Position numbers and translations under genes: made by a program. 64,000 bases of DNA from Myrica gale (Eukaryota > Streptophyta > Magnoliopsida > Fagales > Myricaceae), in NCBI GenBank assembly GCA_963930655.1, contig OZ005615.1, forward strand, positions 14,278,001-14,342,000, in the 5' to 3' direction. The notes below the pieces were generated by a model, which saw nothing but the letters and a program-made list of their open reading frames with translations, made no database searches and was not told the origin of the DNA. Position 1 is the stretch's first letter. Every line of letters starts with the position of its first letter. This document shows, in pieces, positions 12,695 through 31,016 of this stretch.

Positions 12695-12850
12695 CCCAAG
12701 AATCCATTCAGTACAAAAGATATGGTACCAACGACGGATATCCTTGTGATCCTGGCCCATCATGTAAGTGAGGTTGTGGTTGCCAAAAGGGTGGCCTACG
12801 AGTAGGAAGGCATCAAGGTGCACATTGGCGAAGATCTTTGTGTGAGAGCG
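12695..12850 (-). pseudogene. CYP710A-like (sterol C-22 desaturase P450) fragment
   Basis: The minus-strand frame reads [19 protein letters not shown] and then [14 protein letters not shown]. This matches my memory of the conserved CYP710A stretch around '[38 protein letters not shown]'-type sequence, with about 8 residues missing in the middle. The heme-binding C-terminus is absent. It lies inside the MULE at 3982-13923, abuts the hAT 3' end and is probably a captured, rearranged piece of a host gene. Confidence 0.6.
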
Positions 12851-13004
12851 TGTAGCGGATGAAGACAATGAACTAGGAATCATAAAAGAATGCCATGTAT
12901 CTGCAAGATGATCGCTTCCCGTTAAAGTTGTGCAGCGCAGAGATCTCAAACCGCTTTTTATATTTTGTCTTTCTTTCAACTCTTTGTTTCCTTTATCCGA
13001 AATC

Positions 13005-13088
13005 ATGTCTCAGTTGCTGGACAAGGCCAATAACTTTGTGGCTGAGAAGTTGGCCAATATAGAGAAGCCAGAGGCTAGCATCACTGAT
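13005..13088 (+). pseudogene. LEA14-type (LEA_2) N-terminal fragment
   Basis: From an ATG the frame gives [15 protein letters not shown] and then LANIEKPEASITD, 28 codons that match the N-terminus of desiccation-protectant LEA14 proteins. After that the frame continues for 22 unrelated codons to a stop at 13155. Only the first coding piece is present. It sits between two CYP710A-like pieces in opposite orientation inside the MULE, so it looks like a second captured gene fragment. Confidence 0.65.
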
Positions 13089-13489
13089 CTTTGCCTCTTT
13101 AGATGTGATATTGATGAGAGAGAACGACTATGCGAACTGAATAAAGTTTTGATCTGAAATTAGTGTCATTGAATGGATCTTTGGGTTTCCTTTATCCTCT
13201 GTTTTCTTTATTCTTATCTGGTAAATTTCATAGAAAGCTCTCTCTGATCATTTCTATGTCCATGGACGGCAAATAAGGTAGAAAAGTAATGCCAATCTAT
13301 GATATTTCTCCATTTTCTATTTCTTGAAAGAATCAACATGTTTTTGCAGCAAAGAACATGCACATTTCAACTACTCCACTAAGAATAAATGGTAGCCGAC
13401 ACAGATCCTTCATGTTAGGATAAGAATCACATCTTTGTTCATTCAAAATAATAGAAAATGTCGGAGACTTAATCGTGACGAGCGAGGAA
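13089..13489. other. MULE interior without recognised content
   Basis: Apart from the tail of the LEA14 frame I see no gene here. It may be captured intron sequence. Confidence 0.4.
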
Positions 13490-13640
13490 ACCAGTGGGAA
13501 GCCGAAGAGTAAATGAGGATGTGGTCGCCGAAGAGTTTTTTGCCAAGTGCAAGGCTGGGACCCATTTTCTCTTGCGCAAGTAAGTGATCTGTTTAAAGAA
13601 GAGAAAGAAGACTAGAGGGAGAAGAGATAAGGAGCAAGTG
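13490..13640 (-). pseudogene. CYP710A-like N-terminal fragment
   Basis: The minus-strand frame reads LVFFLFFKQITYLRKRKWVP, a hydrophobic anchor followed by a basic cluster and Trp-Val-Pro, like the CYP710A N-terminus. In a shifted frame the next bases read LGKKLFGDHILIYS, matching the 'GKKLFGEHNLIY' region of the same P450. The two join only by a deletion and a frameshift, so the copy is scrambled. A weak KLFGGDQ match also occurs at 4245-4265 on the plus strand. Confidence 0.5.
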
Positions 13641-14150
13641 AGATGAGAAAGGTTAAGACGAAATACATGTTTTTTTGTCTGTTTGTTTATGGTGGAGGAT
13701 ACAGAAACAATGCTCAATGAAACGGTGCGGATAGAATAAGTTCGCGCCGACGTGTTTAAAAAGTGACATGACATGAGATTCCGTTAAATGGATTGACGGT
13801 ATATGAACAGAAGACTATATCGTCACATGGGTATGAACTCAGTGACCATAAAGTAAAAAAATGGAACTTAGTGACTAAATCGTCAGTGTGGTATAAACAT
13901 AGTGATCATATTGCCAATTTCCCTAATTTTTATAATTAAAATCATAAGATTGAACAATAACATCGTTGCATTTCCATCCAGAATTCTCATCCGTTTTACC
14001 ACACACCTTCAAACTATTGTAAACTCCAAGCCACTGCTAGTTTCAACGTAGACCCTCTTCTAACATCCAGCCATCAACCTAATTTCAACAGAGGCTGCTC
14101 ATATTGGTACTTTGGCATTACAAAATGTAACTCCTCAATAGAAAATAAAA

Positions 14151-14657
14151 GGGGTAAACTCATAGTTAGTCCCTTATGTTTGGGCAAAAATCAAGTTAGC
14201 TCCCTATTTTTCAATCCAACAATTTGAGACCCATAACTTTCAAAACCTATCAAACTTAGCCCCCCGTCTAAATCAGGTGTTAAGTCCGACGGAAATTCAT
14301 GCAAAATGACCGAAATGCCCCTCCAAAGCTAAATTTTAAAATAAAATAAAATATAAATTTAAGAAATAAATTATTGAAATAGAGTTTCAATATAGTTTTA
14401 TTTAAAAAATATTAATTTTTGAAAAAATATCATTTTTTATTTTTAATGAATTTTTTTTATTTTTTTTAGTAATTTTATTTTGGAGGGGCATTTTGGTCAT
14501 TTTTCATGCTTTTCCGTCTGATTTAACATCTAATTTAGACGGGGGGCGAAGATTGATAGGTTTTGAAAGTTATGGGTATCAAATTGTTGGATTCAAAAAT
14601 ATGGGACTAACTATGATTTTTGCCCAAACATAGGGGGCTAACTATGAGTTTACCCCA
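14151..14657. mobile_element. 507-bp MULE-type foldback MITE
   Basis: The ends are GGGGTAAACTCATAGTTAGT and its complement, with arms of about 190 bp that contain an inverted AAATGCCCCTCC block. A perfect 9-bp duplication, AAAATAAAA, lies at 14142-14150 and 14658-14666. The centre is AT-rich and non-coding. It lies 3' of RH20. Confidence 0.87.
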
Positions 14658-14939
14658 AAATAAAAAGGTATCAAGTAAATGACACTCCAATCCCACCCAA
14701 CCCACCCTGCAGGAAACAATCATCCGGAGCACTACACAAAGCTCTAAAGGTCATAATTTGAAGAAAAAATTAAATTTATAATTACTCACTCAGTTTTGAT
14801 GCGATTGTGATTTTATTTTTTTTACCCATTTTTAACTTACCACATGTCATGATAAATTAATTTGTAATTTTACTTTATTTTATGACACGTGGTGAATTGT
14901 GACAAGGCGAAAAAAGTTATGTTAAATTATCCTAACGAG

Positions 14940-15017
14940 TTGGGCTGAGTGAATTGTACTAACGGCCGGAACCGGAAGTTGGGCTGAGTGAATTGTACTA
15001 ACGGCCGGAACCGGAAT
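14940..15017. repeat. 39-bp tandem duplication, two copies
   Basis: A unit beginning GTTGGGCTGAGTGAATTG and ending CCGGAACCGGAA is repeated head to tail without change. It is intergenic, about 0.5 kb downstream of the RH20 stop. Confidence 0.85.
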
Positions 15018-15503
15018 TATAAGATTTTTTTTAAAATCCAATAAATTTTTTAAAATATGGGTATGCAGAAAATGAAAACAGTTGAGCGATTGTGGCGGCA
15101 AGGGCAAGAAAGACTCCTACCAAGGGACGCTATCCGTACAAGGGACAGCTACAAGGGAATTTGTACAATGTTTCTAGGCAAGCAATAGCCCAAGTGCATA
15201 TATCACTAATTTTTCAAGTTCCATTGCATTCCTCCTCAAAAACTCAAATCATATGAACAAATATTTTCTCTTACACAGTTCAATCCACTACAGTTAGTCC
15301 TCTAGGCAGTTGAACAAAAGATCAACAGTCCAACAGAAAATGGAAGTCCAATGGACAAAAGCCATCTAAACTCCTATCCTCTAGTTATCAAGTTATCCCC
15401 CCCCCTCCCCCCCAATTTTTCCCACTGAATACACATATCAGCGTCAATGCTTAGAGCCAGGTCTTTCTACATGGCCATCAATCTGCCAATTTACCTTCAT
15501 TAA
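15018..15503 (-). other. Downstream flank and probable 3' UTR of the helicase
   Basis: No other gene is seen. The RH20 stop codon is at 15506-15504, and the first hundred or so bases beyond it on the minus strand should be 3' UTR. The polyadenylation site could not be placed. Confidence 0.45.
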
Positions 15504-23575
<8,072 letters not shown>

Positions 23576-23918
23576 GATGTACCGGTGGTGAGGTTAACGG
23601 AATGGATTTTGCACGAAAAATAGATAGGTACTTGTTAAGGGTTTTGGAGGACAAAGGAGAAGTAGCAGAAGCAGCAGCTGTGGCGTTCAAGGACGAAGAA
23701 GAACGAAGGCGAGGAAGAGAGCTCTGCACACTATGCTAACACTACTGGTCTGTGTATTGAGTTCCTAAAAGCTCCAGTAGTAAGATGACAAGTGCACGAT
23801 GTAGATGTTTGGTCGCAAGCGGTCTTGAAAAATAAAAAATCAAAGAAAAACATTCTTGTGCTGTGGTATCCCACTCTTTCCTTGTTGTTTTTCTTTTTTA
23901 TTTGTATATCAATAAATA
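23576..23918 (-). promoter_or_regulatory. RH20: 5' UTR and upstream region of RH20
   Basis: On the minus strand this lies directly upstream of the start codon and must hold the 5' UTR and core promoter. A GA/AG-rich tract (rich in AAGAAGAACG on the plus strand) occurs near 23690-23720. The next transposon border is at 23919, so the proximal promoter is short or extends into the transposon. Confidence 0.45.
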
Positions 23919-24105
23919 GGGTTAATTACAAAAATTTCCTTCGAACTATCTCATTTAGCCTAAAATCTTTTATAAAATTGAATTTGTGTCAACCCAGCTT
24001 CTTAAACTTAAATAACTGTGTCAAACACGTTTTTTACTCATTTTAACGTTATCGTACAACGTATTCCGTCACACATGATAAACATGTGAGCTCCATCATA
24101 ATGAA

Positions 24106-24739
24106 AAGACCAAACTGCCCTCAATTATTATTCGTTAAAAACCATTCATGCAAACCTGTCCAAAGCAAAAAAACACCATCTCCATTACTACAAAAACCAC
24201 CACCCAAGCTGTCGGAACTCCACACGTTGTTAGGCATTGTCATTTTCTTCTCATATTCCCATGGTACTTCCACTAATCCTTCTCTATTCTCCTCAATTTG
24301 TTTCCAAATAGGTTGTTATGATGTTAGGGCTTGCGAATAGGGTTGAAAGAGTGAGAAAACATTGATGATTCCTACAATAAAATACTATTGACGATACTTG
24401 AACTCGTGCGTATTAGCAATCTGAAAACAAATTCTGAAAAAAGAAGCTTTGAAATAAATGGCAATATCTTACATGCTCACTGCCTCAATATGAAGACGAT
24501 ACTAAAAAATGCTAATGTCGATTAGGGAATAAACAAATCCACATATTTTATTACAATAAATAATAACAAGATCAGAAAAAGAAACTTATGCAATCTGATT
24601 ATTATAAACAAGTGTGGACATGACAGGTTGCCATGTGGATAATGAATTTTTTTAATGCACCCTTTGATTATTACCTAAAAATCTGTCAACAAAAAGGTAA
24701 TTTTTTTAATAAAAAAAGGGTGTTCTCATTGATCACTAA
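24106..24739. other. MULE interior, nothing recognised
   Basis: No coding sequence with family resemblance. Mildly AT-rich. Confidence 0.4.
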
Positions 24740-25120
24740 GGGCTTGTTTGGAAATGGGGTTGTTGTGGTTTTGGTTTTGGTTCAACTTTTGGGTTTAACT
24801 TTCACATTTTTATATTTAAATATTGTTTTGTTGTATTATTTATGAAACTATTTTTTACTTATTTTTTGAATTATAATTTTTTTTAAATCATTTTTTTATT
24901 CTTATTTTTTGAATATCATAATAACTATAAATTAATATTATTTAATTTAATTAAACTATAAATCTTTTTTTTGCTCATTAATTAAACTATAAATCATTTC
25001 AAATTTTAAACAACCATACAATTCCTTACAACAAAACAATATTTAAATATAAAAATTTGAAATTTGAAAGTTAATTCCTAAAAGTTGAACCAAAACCACA
25101 ACCTCATTGCCAAACATGTC
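24740..25120. mobile_element. Foldback MITE (GGGCTTGTTTGG ends)
   Basis: The left arm GGCTTGTTTGGAAATGGGGT and the right arm (complement GACATGTTTGGCAATGAGGT) are inverted copies. Both continue through TTTTGGTTCAACTTTT and ATATTTAAATATTGTTTTGTTG blocks. The core is AT-rich and non-coding. No target duplication was determined. Confidence 0.65.
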
Positions 25121-25455
25121 TCATTTTATCACATACTATTTTAATGCACACTTTATCTCATTCTTCCTCATTAAAATGAGTTATGTCAAGGCAAACAATA
25201 TAGAAAAATTATAGGCAAAGATGTTGTCTATATACTTATGCAATCTAATTATTATCTTACAGCAACTATAATGAACTAGAATTTTACATAGGTATGATAT
25301 ATATGTTCAGCATGTGCTGTTATAATTTATCTATTATATATATGTCGTTCAGCTAAGGGTTTTATCCTTTTTGCAATCAATAGACCTTTGTTATGTCTTA
25401 TTTCAATAGTGTTTCGAACTCTTGAGTTACAGAAAGTGGGGCAAGCTTTAGCGGC

Positions 25456-25725
25456 CCACAATGTTATTGTGGTGTTACAACCTACATGAAGACCTCGTAC
25501 ATAGAACACAATTTTGGGTGTCGATTCTATAGTTGTCCAAACTATAAGATTAAACGTGCGTGTGAATTTTTTGCTTGGGTTGATCCTTCAATGTGTGACC
25601 ACTAGAAGAAGGTGTTGAAACGCATGCAAAATAGGCAAGAACGTTTAAATGTCGATAAAAAAGAAGTGCAAATCTTGAAGGAGGAGGTTCAAAAACATCG
25701 CGTTGAAAAAAATAAAGTCCAATAA
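25456..25725 (+). pseudogene. GRF-type zinc finger fragment
   Basis: The frame reads CYCGVTTYMKTSYIEHNFG, then CRFYSCPNYK and ACEFFAWVDPSMCDH, the CxC...C...C spacing of a GRF zinc finger. A Lys/Glu-rich coiled-coil-like tail follows (LKEEVQKHRVEKNK). One in-frame stop follows the finger. GRF fingers bind nucleic acid and often occur in plant transposon-derived ORFs. Here it lies inside the giant MULE, opposite in strand to the transposase. Confidence 0.68.
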
Positions 25726-26105
25726 ACACCACAAACAACAAATGATCGTTACTTATTTAAGCTATACTTTCTGCTCTGTCACCACACTAGTCTATGTACC
25801 CTCAACAGGCTCTGTAAGGCCGATGAAGATTTGTCGAGGAGTTCCCGAACACCCAGTCATCCCTGTAAGCGATCTGAGCTCCAAATTCTTGTTGTCACAC
25901 CACTACCATGAGCTTGGGCTCCTTTGGCATTGTCTCTAGGCTGAGTTGGACTTGCAACTGAGGAATTTGGTCAGCTGCTCCTCCTTCCCCAGGCAGGGGG
26001 CAACATAATCCCAACATTCAGCCAAGAGTTGCGGAATGTGATGTTAGGTGATTCCTGCAAATATTACAAACTGTCAATTAAATTTGAACCCTATACATTT
26101 GAAAC

Positions 26106-26455
26106 ATACCTTAAACTATTTACCTCATCGTTTGTGTTCTCGTCATTCGAAGAGTAATGGTCATGAAGATTGGGTGGATCCTGTAAACATAAAAAATGAA
26201 TCTTATATACTAAAATAAATATACATAAGTATATAATATAAGAGATACCTCATCATTTGTGTCATCATCATTCAGGGAGTAATGGTCATGAAGATTTGGT
26301 GGATCCTGTAAACATAAAAAAATGTCTTATATACTAAAGTAAATATACATAAGTATATAATGCAAGAGATACCTCATCATTTGTGTCTTCATCATTCGTG
26401 GAGTAGTGATCATGAAGATGTGGTGGACCCTGCAAAAGTAAAAAATCTCATTAAA
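26106..26455 (-). repeat. Tandem array of a duplicated mini-exon with intron, ~124-bp period, 3 copies
   Basis: Each unit has a short exon on the minus strand reading DPPNLHDHYSS and then NDE.TNDE, followed by a GT donor and an intron rich in TATATAC and TATAAGT. GGATCC(C)TG landmarks fall at 26176, 26301 and 26424. Units differ by a few substitutions. It lies in the 3' part of the MULE transposase gene. Confidence 0.72.
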
Positions 26456-27479
26456 CGTACCACATATATATCAATTCATATTAACCTGTAATGAGTATCA
26501 CCTCATCGAGCGTCATTGCTGATGCACCAACCCCTGAGGACCCAACTTGATAAGTAGGAACTTGTGATAAATGTATGTTATAAGTAACTTGCAAAACTGA
26601 TATATGTATGTACTTGAATTAAATGAACACTTACAAAAGTGGGAGTGGACAGTGAGGTAGGAGGGGCAGGTGTCTTCTTCTTCTTTTTACAAGACCTTAA
26701 GTTGTGCCCAACCACACCACACTTAGAGCATTTGATCTTAGTGTCAACTTTGTCAATCTAAGTCGGCTCTTTGGTTCATCCGTGCCCCATTCTCCTTAGC
26801 TTCTTCGGCCTCCAAAGCTACACCCTTGCATATAGAGGTAGGCCCGATTCTTGCTGTGTACGTACTCATTGATCCATAGTTGGCATGGGGTGAATTATAG
26901 GCCCATAGGCCTTTATGTACATCTCAACGGTGTAGTAATCATCTACATAATCCTTCAGTTTCCCTGCATTGTAGAGGATTGCAGAGACGACATGTGCAGA
27001 ACGGATTCCCGTGAGATCCCATCGCCAACACTTGCATGTCCTCTCTTTCAAGTTCACCATGAATTGCTTATATTTGTGTTCGACTTCAAATAGCCCAGCA
27101 TACGTAGAGATGCACTCGCATGAGATTTCCCTATTCATATCCTGCTTCCTCATAATAGTCGGACGTAAGCTTTCGTCCATCTTCCCCTCCCATCTCACCA
27201 TGGACATTATCACGTGTTTCCATGATATACATTGAAGCATTATGACAGGTTATTCGCAAGCAAAACTGAGTTTGAATGCGTTGGGAAGTGTAACCTTGTC
27301 CACAATGTTGGGTCCACATCACTGAGATACTTGTATGCCTTCAGGCTCAGTGCCTTCAGTGTGAGCATCTCAGCTTGAAATTCTGTTCTAGTGTAAGCAG
27401 ACGCGGTTACTCATAGTCTGTCTTTCAACAACTGACCCTGATTCCCGTTGTCTTTGAAATTGTTGTACAAATATCGTAC

Positions 27480-28499
27480 GCATATCATACTTTTGGCACT
27501 CAAAATTTTGGCCTTAATTAAAAAAAATTACAAAATAATCTCTCTCTCCTCATTACCATGTAATTATGTATAAAAGTTCTAAATTTATGATCTAAAGTAT
27601 AAATAACATAGGTCAATAGTAGAGACATCTATTCCTAAAGATATATGTTGCTCTTAGCTTATGAATTACGATAATATCAGTCGTATTTTGACTCGATAAA
27701 ATCTCAATGGTACATTGGTCCTCAAGTATAGACTACTCTATGTATTAAGGTATAGTAAACATGACCTATTAATTAATTAGAGTTGCTCCCATGCTTATCC
27801 ACTATTCCACAATACGGAACTCCTCTAATCTTAACCTTACATGTATAAAATCAAGTTTAGTTATTTCTACTTTTATCAAAATTTGATATATATTGAATAT
27901 CTAGATCATTGGATCATAATAATGGAAGTTACAAAGATGAAGATTAGTGGAATTTTTTATGAAAGAATTTTTAACATCATATAAGCTATATAAATATACG
28001 AATGACTATGATTACTAAGAAAATATTAAACTAACCTGTAACACATATGTTATATAAATTGAAGTAGCTAAATTTTTAAGTAAATACAAAGTGGTAAAAT
28101 ATGTAATTACGTATATGTGGTTATGACATAGAAAATAAGAAACAACCCTTACAAAGTGTTTCAAACATAAATTAAAATGCATAACAAAATATATAAATAA
28201 AAATACATACATTACTATCAAACAAAATGACAACCTACTAAAAATATTTTGTTTTATATAAATGAAAAAATATATTTAATTACATATATTAAAAAAAATA
28301 TTAAATCGAGCTTAAACTAAAATGCATAACAAAATATATACTTATATATTAAAAAATGACGCATACGTATATACATTTTATAACGTAACTTAATAGGATA
28401 ATATCATAAAAATTTAATATAAATCATAACACGTGCATATACATAGGGATATATATATATATATAGTAGTGAGAATATAAATATATTTTTATTTACATA
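27480..28499. other. AT-rich insertion inside the MULE transposase
   Basis: Very AT-rich, with TATA microsatellite at 28450-28465. No protein resemblance on either strand. Confidence 0.4.
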
Positions 28500-28736
28500 T
28501 ATCTTTTTAATACGAGTTTCTAAATGAGCTTAAATGAGCTGAATCGAGCTTATATGAGCTTTGTTTGCAAGCTTACATCGAGCTGAGCCGAGTTTAACCG
28601 AGTATGGTTTGTTTAATATTCGAGCTAGAAATGATGTTCGAACTCGACTCATTTATTAAATGAACCGAACTCGAGTCGAGCTTATACGAGCCGTGTTCTA
28701 GCTGTTCTTGAACGGCTCAGTTCATTTACAGCCCTA
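28500..28736. repeat. GAGCT-rich transposon terminus (TAGGGCTGTAAA end)
   Basis: Dense GAGCT, CGAGC and CTCGAC words end in TTTACAGCCCTA. This pattern recurs in plant non-autonomous DNA transposons beginning TAGGGCTGTAAA. The partner end was not identified. Confidence 0.45.
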
Positions 28737-29077
28737 AACAGGTATATATGAGAACAAAAGTTCCATGTCTTTGCACTTTTCCCAATGTCAATGTGAGAAA
28801 ACAAAATATCTACACAAACAACAAAGCACTTTGAAGTACTGCAGAAAACATATTCAACATCCTTTTTATGCTTTCTATTTTTATGTTATGTGTCTTTTGT
28901 TTTGTTTCTGCATCCATTGTGATACTTATGTTGTCTTTGTGCAATTATTATTAATATAGTAGTAAACTTTATGAGAAAAAAAACATATTCGGATTTCAAG
29001 GATAGTGTAATGTTGAAAGGTTGGGCCATTACAGGGATAAATGAACTGATGGTTTATTTTATAAACAAAATAAGTAG

Positions 29078-29238
29078 GCTACGTACAATCATGGGGGAAT
29101 AATGGGATTGTCAGAATCCAAAATGTCAATAGGGATACAACCGATAGGGATTGATCCAACAAAATTTGCAGCAATAGCCCATTTAGCAAGGTTATGCGCC
29201 AACCGATTAGCACCACGCCTATATAACTGTCTCATTGG
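29078..29238 (-). pseudogene. LINE RNase H C-terminal fragment
   Basis: The minus frame reads RGANRLAHNLAKWAIAANFVG, then SIPIGCIPIDILDSDNP and IIPP with a stop. 'ANRLAHxLAK' is the typical end of the RNase H fold in plant LINE polyproteins. It abuts the remnant of the MULE transposase, so it inserted there. Confidence 0.7.
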
Positions 29239-30178
29239 ATGCACTTTTCTTCGCCCTATATAACTTCATTCGACTTACATCCACCTTCTAAGTTCTCTTC
29301 ACATGTTCCCTTAACGCATCAACTGGCCAATCAGGATTATAACTTCGTGTGCATTGATGGTTGCCTGAGTAAGATATTACTTGGAACGTCAGCTCGTTCT
29401 TCACATTTTGTGCTCAACCTCTGTAGTTGCACCGTTCTAGCTTACACTAGACGATGACTCTACCTCTATCATTCATCGCCCAATGGAGATCCTTCTCAAT
29501 ATGTATGTTGGTCTCTTTGACAACTTGTCTGAAAACATCAACACTAGGGAATCTCATCCATAGTTCAAGTCTTGGGTCTTCCAGGTATTTCTCATCAAAT
29601 TCTGGAACATTGTCCTGTGCTCTATCTAACCCAATCTCTTCCTCATTATTACCTGGATCAGTGTCTGAAATCAGATCATGACAACCCTCGCACCTACATC
29701 CAAATCATGTCCATCCTCCACACCTTCGAGGTCCTCGTCAACATCCAAACCATGTGGTTGACAAGCACTAGTTTCATTATCTCATCCCTCTTCAAATACC
29801 TCATCCTCCCCACTCACAACCTTATCAAAAAACGAATTAGGTTCGAGACTTTCAGGCCCTCTTCTTCTTCTTCTTCAACCACTTTTTTTTCTTTGTCCAT
29901 TCCCCCCTTCTTCTTTACGAGCAGCTTAAACCTTTGTTTTCTAACTCGAACATTGTTGGTTTCTTCTCCAACTCCAACAACTTACTATTTTCAAAAGATC
30001 AATAACTCACTTCAAGATAACCAACTTGTCCTCAAGTGTCTCCACTAGGTGCGCATGGTACATGAGATCACCGGTTGTGTATCCTTACTCACGACATATA
30101 GCTTCTAGTTTAAAAAAGGACAGGCAGTCCATATCCCAAGGCTCATTATACAAAAAATTTTGACCTCCAAAATACAAG

Positions 30179-30790
30179 CACTACAAAAAAACCAAAACTT
30201 TTTGTACAAGCACTACAAAAAAAAGACTTTTAGTGACAAAATTTTTTGTCACTAAAAGTCAAAATTTCGTCACTAAAAGTATTAGTGACAAAATTTTTTC
30301 GTCACCAGCTTCGTCAGTGTAAGAGCGTCACAAAATGTATTTCGTGACGAAACCCGAATTTCGTCACGAAAAGTTTTTAGTGACGGATTTTTTTCGTCAC
30401 TAAATATAGCGATCGATCGTCACAAGTGACCATCGATCGTACTTGGCTTAGTGATGGATCGATTAAACTAGCGATTGATCGGTATAAACGGTCGATCGGT
30501 GAATTATTGGTGATTGATCAGCTATTTTTACAGATGGAATTGTAAGAAATAGACGATCGATCGCTATAGTAATGACGATCAATTGTAATTTATTAGTGAT
30601 CGATCGTCTTAACAAAAGCCGATTGGTCGGTGATTAAAGCGATTGATCACTCACTACGTCACTGATCGATCGGTATAATTGTGACGATCGATCGATGACT
30701 TTACTGATCGATCAACATTACATATTTTTAATATTAACGATCGATCGATGACTTTACTGATGGATCGGCATTACATATTTTAATATTGAC
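30179..30790. repeat. CACTA terminal and subterminal repeat block
   Basis: Two CACTACAAAAAAA termini occur 32 bp apart (30179 and 30211), each preceded by TACAAG. They are followed by inverted TTAGTGAC/GTCACTAA words and then many CGATCGATC words. Such subterminal arrays are the known binding sites of CACTA transposase accessory proteins. Confidence 0.75.
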
Positions 30791-31016
30791 GATATATTAA
30801 TAGCTGGACGTTTAACTACCGATAGAATAGTTAAAACAAAATTTTGAATTTTTGAAAAACAATAATAATAAAAAATTTATATAACAGATAGTAGTGTAAT
30901 AAAAATACAATACTCATATTAATGCACATTAATGGTAAGAAATAGTAATCCGCAATTAAATCGAAAATAACATCGTAATAATACATAATCACAGATCTAT
31001 TACAACATAGATGCAT

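Larger units (their letters stand above)
3982..13923. mobile_element. 9.9-kb Mutator-like element carrying gene fragments and nested transposons
   Basis: Terminal inverted repeats of about 240 bp (3982-4221 and 13679-13923) start GGGAAATTGGCAATAT. A perfect 9-bp duplication, TAATTTTTA, sits at 3973-3981 and 13924-13932. These are Mutator-superfamily hallmarks. I see no MULE transposase inside, so it would need help in trans. On the right the interior holds CYP710A-like and LEA14-like fragments, the signature of a Pack-MULE. Most of the remaining interior is a later hAT insertion, itself split by a solo LTR. Confidence 0.82.
26640..29992 (-). pseudogene. MuDR-type MULE transposase, degenerate and split
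   Basis: Minus-strand pieces appear in family order. An acidic N-terminus and the MuDR DNA-binding region come first (PRLELWMRFPSVDVFRQVV, 29460-29560), then FQVISYSGNHQCTR and VSRMKLYRAKKSA (29248-29400). Near 27310-27475 the text reads YLYNNFKDNGNQGQLLKDRL, followed by a SWIM zinc finger region (NLKERTCKCWRWDLTGIRSAH, 26960-27060). A CCHC-type knuckle, CSKCGVVGHNLRSC, lies at about 26690-26731. The catalytic middle is missing, replaced by about 1.7 kb of insertion (27480-29240). Several stops are present. This is the transposase expected for the surrounding MULE termini. Confidence 0.82.
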
